This document shows positions 9,181-19,285 of a stretch of 64,000 nucleotides of DNA, in pieces. A program made the translations under genes and the position numbers. The DNA comes from an uncultured Agrobacterium sp. (GTDB lineage: Bacteria > Pseudomonadota > Alphaproteobacteria > Rhizobiales > Rhizobiaceae). Where the stretch lies: contig CAJYTK010000007.1 in NCBI GenBank assembly GCA_913777615.1, forward strand, positions 296,827 to 360,826, read 5' to 3'. Positions within the stretch are counted from its first letter, which is position 1. Each line of letters starts with the position of its first letter. The notes beneath the pieces are model-generated. The model had not been told where the DNA came from. It was given only the letters and a program-made list of their open reading frames with translations, and did not search any database.

Positions 9181-10383
9181 ATGACCGGTCAACACGCAAA
9201 GCCGCTGCTGATCAAGAACGTCAAGCCCATGGCTTTTGGCGCAGGTGATAAAGATGTCGCCACCGATATTCTGGTGAACGGCGAGGGCAAGATTGCCGCT
9301 ATTGGACCGGCGCTTGCGTCTGACGATGCGACCGTGATCGACGGCAAAGGTGCTTGGATTTCGCCAGGTTGGGTCGATCTTCATGTTCACATCTGGCACG
9401 GCGGAACCGATATCTCGATCCGGCCTTCCGAGTGTGGTGCTGAGCGCGGCGTGACGACGTTGGTGGATGCGGGTTCGGCGGGTGAAGCCAATTTCCATGG
9501 TTTCAGGGAGTACATCATCGAGCCGTCGAGAGAACGCATTAAGGCGTTCCTCAATCTCGGTTCGATCGGGCTTGTGGCCTGCAACCGCGTAGCAGAACTG
9601 CGCGATATCAGGGACATCGATCTCGACCGCATTCTCGAATGCTACGCCGAAAACAGCGAGCATATCGTCGGCCTCAAGGTTCGCGCCAGCCATGTCATCA
9701 CCGGTTCCTGGGGCGTGACACCGGTCAAGCTTGGCAAGAAGATCGCGAAGATCCTCAAGGTGCCGATGATGGTTCATGTCGGCGAACCACCAGCACTCTA
9801 TGATGAGGTGCTGGAAATCTTAGGCCCCGGCGATGTCGTAACCCACTGCTTCAACGGCAAATCCGGCTCCTCGATCATGGAGGACGAGGATTTGTTCAAT
9901 CTGGCGGAGCGTTGCGCATCCGAAGGTGTGAGGCTCGATATAGGCCATGGGGGAGCATCATTCTCCTTCAAGGTGGCGGAAGCGGCGATTGCGCGCGGGC
10001 TTCTGCCGCACTCGATCTCGACCGACCTGCACGGCCACTCGATGAACTTCCCGGTCTGGGATCTGGCCACCACCATGTCCAAGCTGCTGTCGGTCGGAAT
10101 GCCCTTCGACAAGGTGGTGAACGCCGTGACCCATGCGCCGGCTGAGGTCATCAAGCTCGATATGCAGAACCGGCTTTCCGTTGGCGCGCGCGCCGATTTC
10201 ACCATTTTCGATCTCGTCGATTCCGATCTGGAAGCAACCGACTCCAATGGCGATGTCTCGGTGCTGAAGCAGCTCTTCGAGCCACGCTACGCGGTCATCG
10301 GCGGAGAGGCCGTTGCTGCTAGCCGTTACATACCCCGCGCGCGCAAGCTTGTGCGGCACAGCCACGGCTACTCGTACCGATAG
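9181..10383 (+). CDS. cog3964 amidohydrolase (Atu3266/EF0837-like)
   Basis: Metal-dependent hydrolase of 400 residues in the amidohydrolase superfamily, often misnamed dihydroorotase. Visible metal or active-site residues are His68 and His70 (VDLHVHIW), Lys166 (GLKVRAS), His199 (MVHVGEPP), His222 (THCFNGKSG) and Asp282 (STDLHGHS). From memory, A. tumefaciens Atu3266 of this group hydrolyses alpha-acetyl carboxylates such as acetyl-(R)-mandelate, and its natural substrate is unknown. The neighbouring RidA and SelA-like PLP genes recur with this group. The ATG is 1 bp after the permease stop; a longer reading frame from 9091 overlaps the permease and is not used. Probable role: removing an acyl group from the imported compound. 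Confidence 0.88.
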   Translation: MTGQHAKPLLIKNVKPMAFGAGDKDVATDILVNGEGKIAAIGPALASDDATVIDGKGAWISPGWVDLHVHIWHGGTDISIRPSECGAERGVTTLVDAGSAGEANFHGFREYIIEPSRERIKAFLNLGSIGLVACNRVAELRDIRDIDLDRILECYAENSEHIVGLKVRASHVITGSWGVTPVKLGKKIAKILKVPMMVHVGEPPALYDEVLEILGPGDVVTHCFNGKSGSSIMEDEDLFNLAERCASEGVRLDIGHGGASFSFKVAEAAIARGLLPHSISTDLHGHSMNFPVWDLATTMSKLLSVGMPFDKVVNAVTHAPAEVIKLDMQNRLSVGARADFTIFDLVDSDLEATDSNGDVSVLKQLFEPRYAVIGGEAVAASRYIPRARKLVRHSHGYSYR

Positions 10384-10430
10384 GATGGCGGATTGCCGCT
10401 GGAATGAATGAAAAGATGACAGGAGTTCGC

Positions 10431-10928
10431 GTGACACAGTCCCCGATCAAGATCGAAGCCAAGGCGCAGACGCCGCGCGATCGGCTTTCCGCGCTCGGCA
10501 TAGACCTGCCGCCCGCACCGCCGCCCATCGCAAACTTTGTGACCCATGTCGTTGAAGGCAACATGCTTTATCTGTCCGGGCAAGGCCCACGAGAAGCAAA
10601 TGGTTTCATGCATACCGGCAAGGTTGGCGTGGATGTCTCGGTCGAGCAGGCCTATGAGGATGCGAGGTTGACGGGCATCAATCTACTGGCGGTGATGAAC
10701 GAGGCGCTGGGCGATCTTTCCCGCGTCAAACGGGTGGTGAAGCTTCTTGGCATGGTCAATGCCTCACCCGACTTCAAGGATCATCCGCAGGTCATCAACG
10801 GCTGCTCTGACCTGTTCAATGCTGTCTTCGGCGAAGCGGGACGCCATGCCCGCTCTGCCGTCGGCTTCGGTTCGCTTCCGGGAAACATCACCGTTGAGAT
10901 CGAAGCGATCATCGCGTTGCAGGATTGA
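10431..10928 (+). CDS. RidA/YjgF-family protein
   Basis: A 165-residue RidA-superfamily protein. RidA deaminates reactive enamine/imine intermediates released by PLP enzymes, and related subgroups act in specific catabolic pathways. Recognisable segments are LPPAPPPIANFVTHVVEGNMLYLSGQGP, DARLTGINLLAVMNEALGDLSRVKRVVKLLGMVNAS and HARSAVGFGSLPGNITVEIEAI, typical of the longer YjgF group. The GTG at 10431 is chosen because AGGAG lies 5 nt upstream; an in-frame ATG at 10404 has a poor ribosome site. A partner PLP enzyme at 11873 makes a detoxifying or imine-hydrolysing role in the same pathway plausible. Confidence 0.88.
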   Translation: MTQSPIKIEAKAQTPRDRLSALGIDLPPAPPPIANFVTHVVEGNMLYLSGQGPREANGFMHTGKVGVDVSVEQAYEDARLTGINLLAVMNEALGDLSRVKRVVKLLGMVNASPDFKDHPQVINGCSDLFNAVFGEAGRHARSAVGFGSLPGNITVEIEAIIALQD

Positions 10929-10943
10929 CCGGCAAGGAGACGA

Positions 10944-11768
10944 TTAGTGGTTGCGCCATCCCATCAACTGTTCGATCCGTGCGGCCGACGCCTTGACCCG
11001 GTCTGCATAGCCGGTCTTGTCGGCCACGATTTTCTGTTCGGGAAGGACGATGGAAATCGTCGCAACGCAGTCTCCGCGACTGTCGACGATCGGCGAGGCG
11101 ATGCAGGCAACCGAGTAATCGGATTCGCCTGCCTGGATCGACAGGCGTTCCTCAAAGGCCTTGCGCGCCGCGTCCGAAAGGCTCTTGGCATCGATTGTGG
11201 CGCGTCCGGTCGGCGATATGCGCGCGCCACGTTTGAAGAGGTCGATGCGTTGCTCTTCCGGCATGTGGCCCACCAGAAGGCGCCCAGAGGCCGTCCAGTT
11301 CAGCGGCACGCGCGTTCCAACGCGCGACGCCACCTGGAAATGGCTTGGGCCATCGGCCATGGCGAGAACGAGCATATGCTCGTCGTCGCGCCCGCACACC
11401 TGGACGGTTTCGCCAGCAGCTCGGCAGAGATCGTGCATCTCATGCATGGCGACACTCATGAAATCCAGCGAGCGCGCATAGGCGAGGCCGTAATGATAGA
11501 GGCGGGCGCCAAGCCAGATGCTGCCGTCGTCGTTACGAGCAAGCATGTTCTTGTCCACGAGGTCATCAATGATGGCATAAATCGTGGAAAGCGGCGCCTT
11601 CACTGCCTTGGCGATGGCGTAGGCACCCGCCGGTGCGCCGGTTTCATACAGATAGTCGATGACCTGAATGGCGCGGTCGATGCCGCTGACGCGCGAGCGG
11701 CGCACCTTTCCGACGTCCTCGGACGAGGAAAGCTCGGAGGCTTCAGCAGATGAAGACGTCATATCCAA
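10944..11768 (-). CDS. IclR-family transcriptional regulator
   Basis: A 274-residue regulator. The winged helix-turn-helix at about 28-85 includes GAYAIAKAVKAPLSTIYAIIDDLVDKNML. A C-terminal IclR effector domain follows, with typical SRVGTRVPLNWTASGRLLVGHMP and YSVACIASPIVDSRGDCVATISIVLP. IclR proteins are usually local repressors or activators of catabolic operons that bind a pathway metabolite. The gene is embedded between the RidA and SelA-like genes on the opposite strand and is divergent from the latter. The start is a TTG at 11768 (GGGAG 6 nt upstream) or the ATG at 11762. It probably controls this cluster through the shared 10-bp sites at 5639 and 11800. Confidence 0.92.
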   Translation of the reverse strand: MDMTSSSAEASELSSSEDVGKVRRSRVSGIDRAIQVIDYLYETGAPAGAYAIAKAVKAPLSTIYAIIDDLVDKNMLARNDDGSIWLGARLYHYGLAYARSLDFMSVAMHEMHDLCRAAGETVQVCGRDDEHMLVLAMADGPSHFQVASRVGTRVPLNWTASGRLLVGHMPEEQRIDLFKRGARISPTGRATIDAKSLSDAARKAFEERLSIQAGESDYSVACIASPIVDSRGDCVATISIVLPEQKIVADKTGYADRVKASAARIEQLMGWRNH

Positions 11769-11792
11769 TTCACGCTCCCGCGGATCAAAGAA

Positions 11793-11816
11793 CCTATTGC
11801 GTTATTATGGCATAGG
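11793..11816 (+). promoter_or_regulatory. Candidate IclR operator in the iclR/selA-like divergent gap
   Basis: Outer arms CCTAT (11793-11797) and ATAGG (11812-11816) flank CGTTATTATG (11800-11809). That 10-mer is the exact reverse complement of the word at 5639-5648 upstream of the transporter operon. It lies in the 104-bp gap between the divergent iclR and PLP-enzyme genes, so it could serve both autoregulation and pathway control. Confidence 0.5.
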
Positions 11817-11872
11817 CTCTCACGGGGCAATAGAAATCACGGCCAGACAGGCCGACAGACTGGAGAAAGAGA

Positions 11873-13069
11873 ATGTCAGACGATATCCGCACGAAGATCG
11901 GACTTCGCCCCGTCATCAATGTTTCAGGCACGATGACGAGCCTCGGTGCGTCCATTGTGGTTCCGGAAGCGATCGAGGCCATGGCGGCGATCCTGCCGCA
12001 ATTCGTGGAGATCAACGACCTTCAACGCAAGGCAAGCACCATCATTGCGCGTTTAACGGGCGGCGAAGCTGGTTTCGTTACGGCGTCCTGCTCGGCCGGC
12101 ATCAGCCTTGCGGTGGCTGCCACAATCACTGGTCCTGACCTTCTGGCGATCGAAAAACTGCCGGACACCTCGTCGCCGAAGAACGAGGTTCTGGTGCAGA
12201 TGGGGCATGTCGTCAGCTATGGCGCGCCGGTTGATCAGTCGATCCGGCTTGCAGGCGGCAAGGTGGTGATGATCGGCCAGGCGACCTCCACGCATCGCTA
12301 TCACATGGAAAATGCCATCACCGATCGGACAGCGGCTGCCGTTTATGTCGTGTCGCATCATGTGGTGGATTACGGCTTGCTCAATCTCAAGGAATTCGTC
12401 GAGATCGCGCATGCCAATGGCGTGCCGGTCATTGTTGATGCCGCATCCGAATACGACCTGCGGATATTCCTGGAACAGGGCGCCGATATCGCGCTCTATT
12501 CCGGCCACAAGTTCCTTGGTGGCCCAACCTCCGGCATCGTGGCCGGCAAGAAAGAACTCGTGCGCAACGCCTTCCTTCAGAATATGGGGATCGGTCGGGG
12601 CATGAAGGTTGGCAAGGAAAGCATCTTCGGCGTCATGGCGGCTTTGGAGGCTTGGGAAAAGCGGGACCACGCCGGCATTCGCGACCGGGAGACCGGCTAT
12701 CTGAACCTCTGGAAGGAAACGCTTGCCAACCGCCCCGGCATCACCGCCTTGATCGAGCCGGACCCGACCAACAATCCGCTCGATCGTATGCGCGTGATCG
12801 TCTCGCCGCAGGAAGCCCACATCACCGCGTGGGATCTTGCCGCACGTCTTCGCAGTGGCCCGACACCGATCATCGTGCGCGACCATGAGGTCGAGCATCA
12901 TTACTTCTACCTGGACCCCTGCAATCTCCACCCCGGCCAGGAACGCATTGTCGCAGCCCGGCTTGCTGAGGAACTGGATACTGCACGCGCTTCAAACGAG
13001 GTGATCGCCACGCCGTTCGAGGACTTGAGCCGCCATCGTTTCGATGGCGCCTTGCGCTGGCCCGACTGA
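11873..13069 (+). CDS. SelA-like PLP-dependent enzyme
   Basis: A fold-type I PLP enzyme of 398 residues in the SelA-related group, which also holds D-glucosaminate-6-phosphate ammonia-lyase (DgaE). The Schiff-base lysine should be Lys213 in [14 protein letters not shown]. Upstream [14 protein letters not shown] provides the Asp that contacts the pyridine nitrogen, and [17 protein letters not shown] is the cofactor phosphate region. The group is linked in many genomes to cog3964 amidohydrolases, as here. Likely chemistry is beta-elimination or ammonia release from an amino acid or amino-sugar acid, after deacylation by the amidohydrolase. GGAGAAAGAG precedes the ATG. Not selenocysteine synthase: no tRNA-Sec or selB is in view. 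Confidence 0.85.
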   Translation: MSDDIRTKIGLRPVINVSGTMTSLGASIVVPEAIEAMAAILPQFVEINDLQRKASTIIARLTGGEAGFVTASCSAGISLAVAATITGPDLLAIEKLPDTSSPKNEVLVQMGHVVSYGAPVDQSIRLAGGKVVMIGQATSTHRYHMENAITDRTAAAVYVVSHHVVDYGLLNLKEFVEIAHANGVPVIVDAASEYDLRIFLEQGADIALYSGHKFLGGPTSGIVAGKKELVRNAFLQNMGIGRGMKVGKESIFGVMAALEAWEKRDHAGIRDRETGYLNLWKETLANRPGITALIEPDPTNNPLDRMRVIVSPQEAHITAWDLAARLRSGPTPIIVRDHEVEHHYFYLDPCNLHPGQERIVAARLAEELDTARASNEVIATPFEDLSRHRFDGALRWPD

Positions 13070-13084
13070 GCCTTTCGATCGGCT

Positions 13085-13100
13085 AGGGCGGTAACGCCCT
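13085..13100 (+). repeat. Small perfect hairpin between PLP enzyme and ATPase gene
   Basis: AGGGCG (13085-13090), loop GTAA, CGCCCT (13095-13100): a 6-bp perfect stem with a GNRA-like loop and no U-tract. It may be a weak attenuator or an mRNA-stabilising element. Confidence 0.35.
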
Positions 13101-13126
13101 GCCGCTTCCACGAAGTCTGATGAGGA

Positions 13127-14980
<1,854 letters not shown>

Positions 14981-15074
14981 CATTGATCGCTCAAAGCCTT
15001 TGGTTGTGCGCAATCCAACCGGAACGACTTCTCCAAATGCTGCGTTCGTACCTGCGGCATTGTAGGAGTTCGCA

Positions 15075-15479
15075 TTGAACGTATTTATTTATGGGACATT
15101 AAAACGAGGCTTTGCTCTCCACGATAAGGGTCTGTCCGGCGCTCGCTACATTGGCGATGTGCAAACGCTAAAGCCCTATCCACTTTACATTGCTGCCGAT
15201 TTTTTCGGCCCGATGATGCTGGATCGACCCGGGCAGGGGCTTCGCGTTCGCGGCGAATTGTTCGAGATCGATGACGAGAGGCTTGGTGTACTCGACGCCT
15301 TGGAAAACGTTGGCACGGAAGGAAGCTTTCGGTCAGCTCTTGACGTCACGCCGGTCGATGGCGGGATGGTCGTGTCCGCCATCGGTTTCTTCAAGGGTGA
15401 TAACTGGCTGAACCCGATTCATTCGGGATACCTCGCGGATTACCAAGATCGCCGCTTCGTTCCCCCGTGGGAGAGATAA
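15075..15479 (+). CDS. Gamma-glutamylcyclotransferase-like (AIG2/YtfP) protein
   Basis: A 134-residue cytosolic protein with the family opening VFIYGTLKRGF, where YGTL forms the substrate-binding loop. DALENVGTEGSFRS contains candidates for the catalytic Glu. Family members cyclise gamma-glutamyl amines or dipeptides to 5-oxoproline, and bacterial YtfP-type proteins are poorly characterised. The start is a TTG at 15075 behind TAGGAG, because no ATG is available nearby. It stands alone, about 95 bp after the transporter ATPase. An imperfect hairpin after the stop may terminate it. Confidence 0.82.
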   Translation: MNVFIYGTLKRGFALHDKGLSGARYIGDVQTLKPYPLYIAADFFGPMMLDRPGQGLRVRGELFEIDDERLGVLDALENVGTEGSFRSALDVTPVDGGMVVSAIGFFKGDNWLNPIHSGYLADYQDRRFVPPWER

Positions 15480-15489
15480 AGGCACACGG

Positions 15490-15518
15490 GCTTGCGGCTC
15501 AAACGATGAGCGGCGAGC
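15490..15518 (+). terminator. Imperfect hairpin after the cyclotransferase-like gene
   Basis: GCTTGCGGCTCA (15490-15501) and TGAGCGGCGAGC (15507-15518) form a 12-bp stem with one G.T pair and one mismatch around AACGA. Only a short TT follows, so termination strength is doubtful. Confidence 0.4.
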
Positions 15519-15691
15519 TTCCGCGTAGCCTTTAGGAAGATCCGACGCGCAGCAACAGATCAGAGAATGATCAACGCTTGTGCCGGCAGGTCATGGCAAC
15601 CTGCATCTTGAGCGAGTTGGCAGAGCAGAACCTTTTGCGCGGAACAACTCTTGTTCTATCGGGTTAGCTTTCGCAACTTGGGAGTTTGGTG

Positions 15692-15949
15692 ATGAACGAC
15701 AAATCCAATCAGAACGACAAAAACGACACGCAGACATGGTCGGCAGATCATGGCGGTGGCGTATCGCCGCCAACGTCGACTGGGACAGTCGACGAGGAGC
15801 AGGTCCACGAGCCATCTAACGACTGGCCTGCTGCAGAGGGTGTTGAGCACGATCCTGTTGAACCCGTGCCGTCCCCCGTTGACGAATTCGAGCCGCCTCA
15901 GAACAATGGACGCCGGACATTTCAAAATGGCGATACGGACCGCAGTTGA
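15692..15949 (+). CDS. Small acidic, disordered hypothetical protein
   Basis: An 85-residue reading frame with GGGAG 7 nt before the ATG (MNDKSNQNDKNDTQTW). It is rich in Asp, Glu, Pro and Asn, with no signal peptide or membrane helix, and looks intrinsically disordered (VEPVPSPVDEFEPP). I recognise no family. It is supported by the good ribosome site and by a strong hairpin with a T-rich tail 75 bp after its stop, which would give it its own transcript. A small stress or regulatory protein is possible, but no function can be assigned. Overlapping opposite-strand frames have no such signals. Confidence 0.55.
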   Translation: MNDKSNQNDKNDTQTWSADHGGGVSPPTSTGTVDEEQVHEPSNDWPAAEGVEHDPVEPVPSPVDEFEPPQNNGRRTFQNGDTDRS

Positions 15950-16023
15950 GGTGCGAGCTCTCATTAAATGAGCCTGTGTAGAGCGCCCGAATATGCGGTG
16001 GATCGCAAAATTTGAAATGGCAA

Positions 16024-16046
16024 GGCCGAGCGTCTGACGCTCGGTC
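16024..16046 (+). terminator. Rho-independent terminator upstream of xthA
   Basis: CCGAGCG (16026-16032) pairs perfectly with CGCTCGG (16038-16044) around TCTGA, with two extra outer pairs. The stem is followed by TCTTTCT. It separates the small acidic gene from exonuclease III. Confidence 0.7.
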
Positions 16047-16107
16047 TTTCTGCGCCGCCGGTGCTAAAGGCTCGTACGGCGTTGCACGGTATGGACGAGG
16101 TCAAAAC

Positions 16108-16881
16108 TTGAAAATTGCGACCTACAACGTCAATGGTGTGAACGGGCGGCTGGCGAACCTCATCCATTGGCTTGATGAGGCGTCGCCGGACATTGTCTGT
16201 CTTCAAGAGTTGAAAGCCCCGCAGAACAAGTTTCCGATCAAGGCGATAGAGGCGGCCGGCTATGGTGCCGTTTGGCTGGGGCAGAAATCCTGGAATGGTG
16301 TAGCAATCCTGGCCAAAGGCCAGCAGCCGCATCTCACGAGACGGACGTTGCCAGGCGGTAGCAAGGACGATCAAAGCCGCTACATCGAAGCGATCGTCGA
16401 TGGGATGTTGATCGGCTGTCTCTATGCTCCTAACGGCAATCCCTATCCCGGTCCAAGATTCAATTACAAGCTCAGATGGCTCAAGCGGTTGCGGGCTTAC
16501 GCTGAAGAGCTTCTCGAGCTCAACGTCTCTTCGATCCTCGTCGGCGATTACAACGTCATGCCGACTGAACTCGATGTCTACAAACCGGAGCGATGGAAGA
16601 ACGATGCGCTCTTTCGCATCGAGGTGCGAAACGCGTTCAAGGCGATCGTTGACCAAGGATGGACTGACGCTCTGAGATCTCTTCATCCTGACGAGCGCGT
16701 CTTCACATTCTGGGATTATTTCAGGAACGCTTATAGCCGAGATGCTGGTCTCAGAATTGATCACTTCCTTCTTAGCCCGGAGGCTGCTTGCCGCCTCGTC
16801 GCCGCCGAAGTCGACAAGCATGTGAGAGGGTGGGATCGCAGCAGTGACCATGCACCGGTATGGATCGAGTTGGAAGATTAG
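16108..16881 (+). CDS. xthA: Exodeoxyribonuclease III
   Basis: AP endonuclease and 3'-5' exonuclease of 257 residues that acts in base excision repair. Family motifs are IATYNVNGVNGR, DIVCLQELK (metal-binding Glu), SWNGVAILAK, GDYNVMPTELDVY (catalytic Asp/Asn) and the final SSDHAPVWIEL (catalytic Asp-His). RIDHFLLSPEA is also standard. The TTG at 16108 is chosen because GAGG lies 7 nt upstream and the protein then begins at the conserved MKIATYNVNG; a longer frame from 16012 runs through the terminator and is rejected. Single-gene unit. Confidence 0.93.
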   Translation: MKIATYNVNGVNGRLANLIHWLDEASPDIVCLQELKAPQNKFPIKAIEAAGYGAVWLGQKSWNGVAILAKGQQPHLTRRTLPGGSKDDQSRYIEAIVDGMLIGCLYAPNGNPYPGPRFNYKLRWLKRLRAYAEELLELNVSSILVGDYNVMPTELDVYKPERWKNDALFRIEVRNAFKAIVDQGWTDALRSLHPDERVFTFWDYFRNAYSRDAGLRIDHFLLSPEAACRLVAAEVDKHVRGWDRSSDHAPVWIELED

Positions 16882-17026
16882 TCCGTTAAGTAGCCGTTCT
16901 GGCAGAGTGGATGACGCTGGCTATGCCGCACGCGCGGTATGACCGTTCCCACTCTCGAATGTTTACACTTCCGTAGGTTGTGGCAAATAACATTAGGCAA
17001 TTCTCATTTAAGGATATTGCCGCTCC

Positions 17027-18994
17027 ATGACTTCGGTAACTTTCGATGCCAGTGTGAAGAGAGATCAGCTGGTCACTCTACGCAAAATGGTTGCGCTATC
17101 GATACCGATCAACATCGTGCTGGGACTTTGTGCCTTGGTAGTGGCTACCTATTATGGCAACGGTCGAGCGGGCGCGATCTGGTTTGTCCTGTCAACGGTG
17201 GCGAACGCTGCAAGGCTGGTTGCCTGCAAGTTTCCGTTGCCGACGATGCCAAGCGGAGACTCCGCCGGTGACCTCGAGGCCTCATACAAAACGACCCAAA
17301 ACTATCTGCGCCTGCATATCGTTCTCGCATTGGCATCGGGCCTTGTGTGGGCGTGGGTTCCAGTGCTTTGCGACTGGTACACATCTCCTCAGACATTGTT
17401 CTACGCGCTGATCGTGTGCGGTCTCACTGCTGGGGCAGTGACCTACGGGTACTCGTTCGCCAATGTGCCCACCGCATTTATCACGCCGCCACTGGTCACC
17501 AGCGCATATTGGCTTGAACAGTCGGGCGGCCTCGACAAACTGCTGATCTCAATCACTGTCGGCCTTTACCTTTTTGCTCTCATTCGTGGGTCCAGAGTGA
17601 ACGAGAGACTGTTCTGCAATGACAGCAGGAAGAGAAATGAAGCGATTGCTCTTTCTGGTCAGTTGGAGAAGACCACAAATCAGGCCCTGATGCTGGCGCG
17701 AAACGCCTCTGAACTTATGGGGATCGACAAACTGACCGGGCTGCTCAACCGGCACGGCTTTTCGGATCGAGCAGAGCCTATTTTTGCCCTTCAGGCAGAC
17801 ATTGTCATGTTCATGCTGGATCTCGACGGGTTCAAGTCGATCAACGACGCTTTCGGGCATCAGGCTGGCGACCGGGTTCTCATCGAAGCCGCCAAACGGA
17901 TAGAGGAAGTTATCGGCCAGCACGGATTTGCAGCGCGTCTTGGTGGTGATGAATTTGCCATTGTCTTGACGCAGCCCTGTGCCGATTCCAGCTTCCGGTT
18001 TCTGGCAAAGACTTTGATCAGCGCAGTCTCTCGCCCTTATTTGGGGATCGAGCCTCTGACGCTTGGCCTCAGCATCGGTGTTTACCATGGCTCAGGCGCG
18101 GCCTTGGACGATGCCTTAATGTGCTCGGATATTGCCTTGTATGCGGCCAAGAAAGACGGTCGCAACCAATTCAGGATTTTCGATGCCGATCTGCGCGATG
18201 AAATCGAAAGGCGCCGCGATATTGAAATCGGTCTGATAGAAGCTCTTGCCCAGCAGAACCTCGAGGTTTGGTACCAGCCGATTGTTCGCAGCGATACGCA
18301 GCAGATTGAAAGCCTTGAGGCTTTGCTGCGTTGGCATCATCCTCGACTGGGGTGGATTTCGCCACCCAAGATCGTATCTGCTGCCTCATCGATTGGGCGC
18401 TCGGGTGAACTTTTAAAATATATATTCAAGGATGTTGCAACCACCCTCAGTGCGCTTGGCGAGAGCGACGTCATGATCGCTATCAACATTTCTCCTCGAG
18501 AGCTTGCGCGCAACGATGTCGAGGCCCTGATCATGGAGTGCTTCAGTGCTGACGGGATTGCACTGAGCAGGATCGAACTGGAAATCACCGAGGACGCGAC
18601 CATCGATCAGGAAAATGTCAAATTGCGTCTAAACTCTCTGTCGGAGAAGAATGTCAGGTTGGCGATCGATGACTTCGGGACCGGATACTCTTCCTTGGCG
18701 ACCCTGCAGCAATTGCAGATTACCCGGCTGAAAATCGACAAATCATTCGTCACGGGAACGCGCGCTGGCTCTACAAACAGTTCACTGATGAAGGCGATGG
18801 TAAAGTTTTCAGACGCGCTCGGCTTTGAAGTCGTCGCCGAAGGTGTCGAAACGAAAGAAGATCTCCATATGGTGAAAAGCCTCGGATGTGCTTTCGCGCA
18901 GGGCTATTACTTCTCTAAAGCGATACCGCGACCCGAGGTGCTGGCTATGATTGAGCAACGCAATCAGTCGAGTTCGAAGATTTCAGGAAACTGA
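17027..18994 (+). CDS. Membrane GGDEF-EAL protein (cyclic-di-GMP turnover)
   Basis: A 655-residue inner-membrane protein. Several hydrophobic helices fill about residues 25-190 (for example MVALSIPINIVLGLCALVVA and LFYALIVCGLTAGAVTYGY) and look like an uncharacterised integral sensor. A linker leads to a GGDEF domain with an intact GGDEF at about 306-310 (ARLGGDEFAIVL). An EAL domain begins near 430 (ESLEALLRW), with NISPREL, ELEITED, DDFGTGYSS, LKIDKSF, VAEGVE and FAQGYYFS. The main catalytic residues of both domains are visible, so it could make or degrade c-di-GMP. It appears to be a single-gene unit. Confidence 0.93.
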   Translation: MTSVTFDASVKRDQLVTLRKMVALSIPINIVLGLCALVVATYYGNGRAGAIWFVLSTVANAARLVACKFPLPTMPSGDSAGDLEASYKTTQNYLRLHIVLALASGLVWAWVPVLCDWYTSPQTLFYALIVCGLTAGAVTYGYSFANVPTAFITPPLVTSAYWLEQSGGLDKLLISITVGLYLFALIRGSRVNERLFCNDSRKRNEAIALSGQLEKTTNQALMLARNASELMGIDKLTGLLNRHGFSDRAEPIFALQADIVMFMLDLDGFKSINDAFGHQAGDRVLIEAAKRIEEVIGQHGFAARLGGDEFAIVLTQPCADSSFRFLAKTLISAVSRPYLGIEPLTLGLSIGVYHGSGAALDDALMCSDIALYAAKKDGRNQFRIFDADLRDEIERRRDIEIGLIEALAQQNLEVWYQPIVRSDTQQIESLEALLRWHHPRLGWISPPKIVSAASSIGRSGELLKYIFKDVATTLSALGESDVMIAINISPRELARNDVEALIMECFSADGIALSRIELEITEDATIDQENVKLRLNSLSEKNVRLAIDDFGTGYSSLATLQQLQITRLKIDKSFVTGTRAGSTNSSLMKAMVKFSDALGFEVVAEGVETKEDLHMVKSLGCAFAQGYYFSKAIPRPEVLAMIEQRNQSSSKISGN

Positions 18995-19205
18995 CACTGA
19001 TGCGGCGAGAACCCGTTCTGAGCCACATTGTGGATCATTGACTCATGCAAGTACCAGTCTCTTCTGATGGGAGGTGGGTAAAGCTCTGCGGATTTAAGCT
19101 ACCTACATTCCTTTAGCATATGCGGTGATAAGCCCTCCCCAAATCTACCCAGCATGAAGTCTGCTTCTTTAGAATTCAGGCGGCAAAAACTCGCACTGTC
19201 GACGC

Positions 19206-19235
19206 TTGACGCCCTGACAAAATGAAGATTATGTT
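19206..19235 (+). promoter_or_regulatory. Candidate promoter of the gntR-PLP-ABC operon
   Basis: TTGACG (19206-19211), an 18-bp spacer and TATGTT (19230-19235) resemble -35 and -10 boxes. The predicted start near 19242 lies just before the FadR-like operator. Confidence 0.45.
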
Positions 19236-19245
19236 AATCGGTAAG

Positions 19246-19256
19246 ATGTCAGACCA
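19246..19256 (+). promoter_or_regulatory. Candidate FadR/GntR-type operator
   Basis: ATGTCAGACCA (reverse complement TGGTCTGACAT) matches the FadR-subfamily pattern TNGTNNNACNA except at the last base. It lies 30 bp before the gntR start and just after the predicted transcription start, which fits autorepression. Confidence 0.45.
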
Positions 19257-19285
19257 ATTTAGATGGGCTGATATTGCGGGGGCAA

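Noticed and set aside
9181-10383. Calling the amidohydrolase a dihydroorotase
   Set aside because: No other pyrimidine gene is present. The cog3964 group was shown to be misannotated as dihydroorotase, and the context is catabolic.
11873-13069. Reading the PLP gene as selenocysteine synthase (selA)
   Set aside because: No tRNA-Sec or selB is present, and the neighbours (cog3964 amidohydrolase, RidA, ABC transporter) mark the SelA-related catabolic group.
15964-16851. 295-codon minus-strand frame over xthA
   Set aside because: The exonuclease III motifs are unmistakable on the plus strand.
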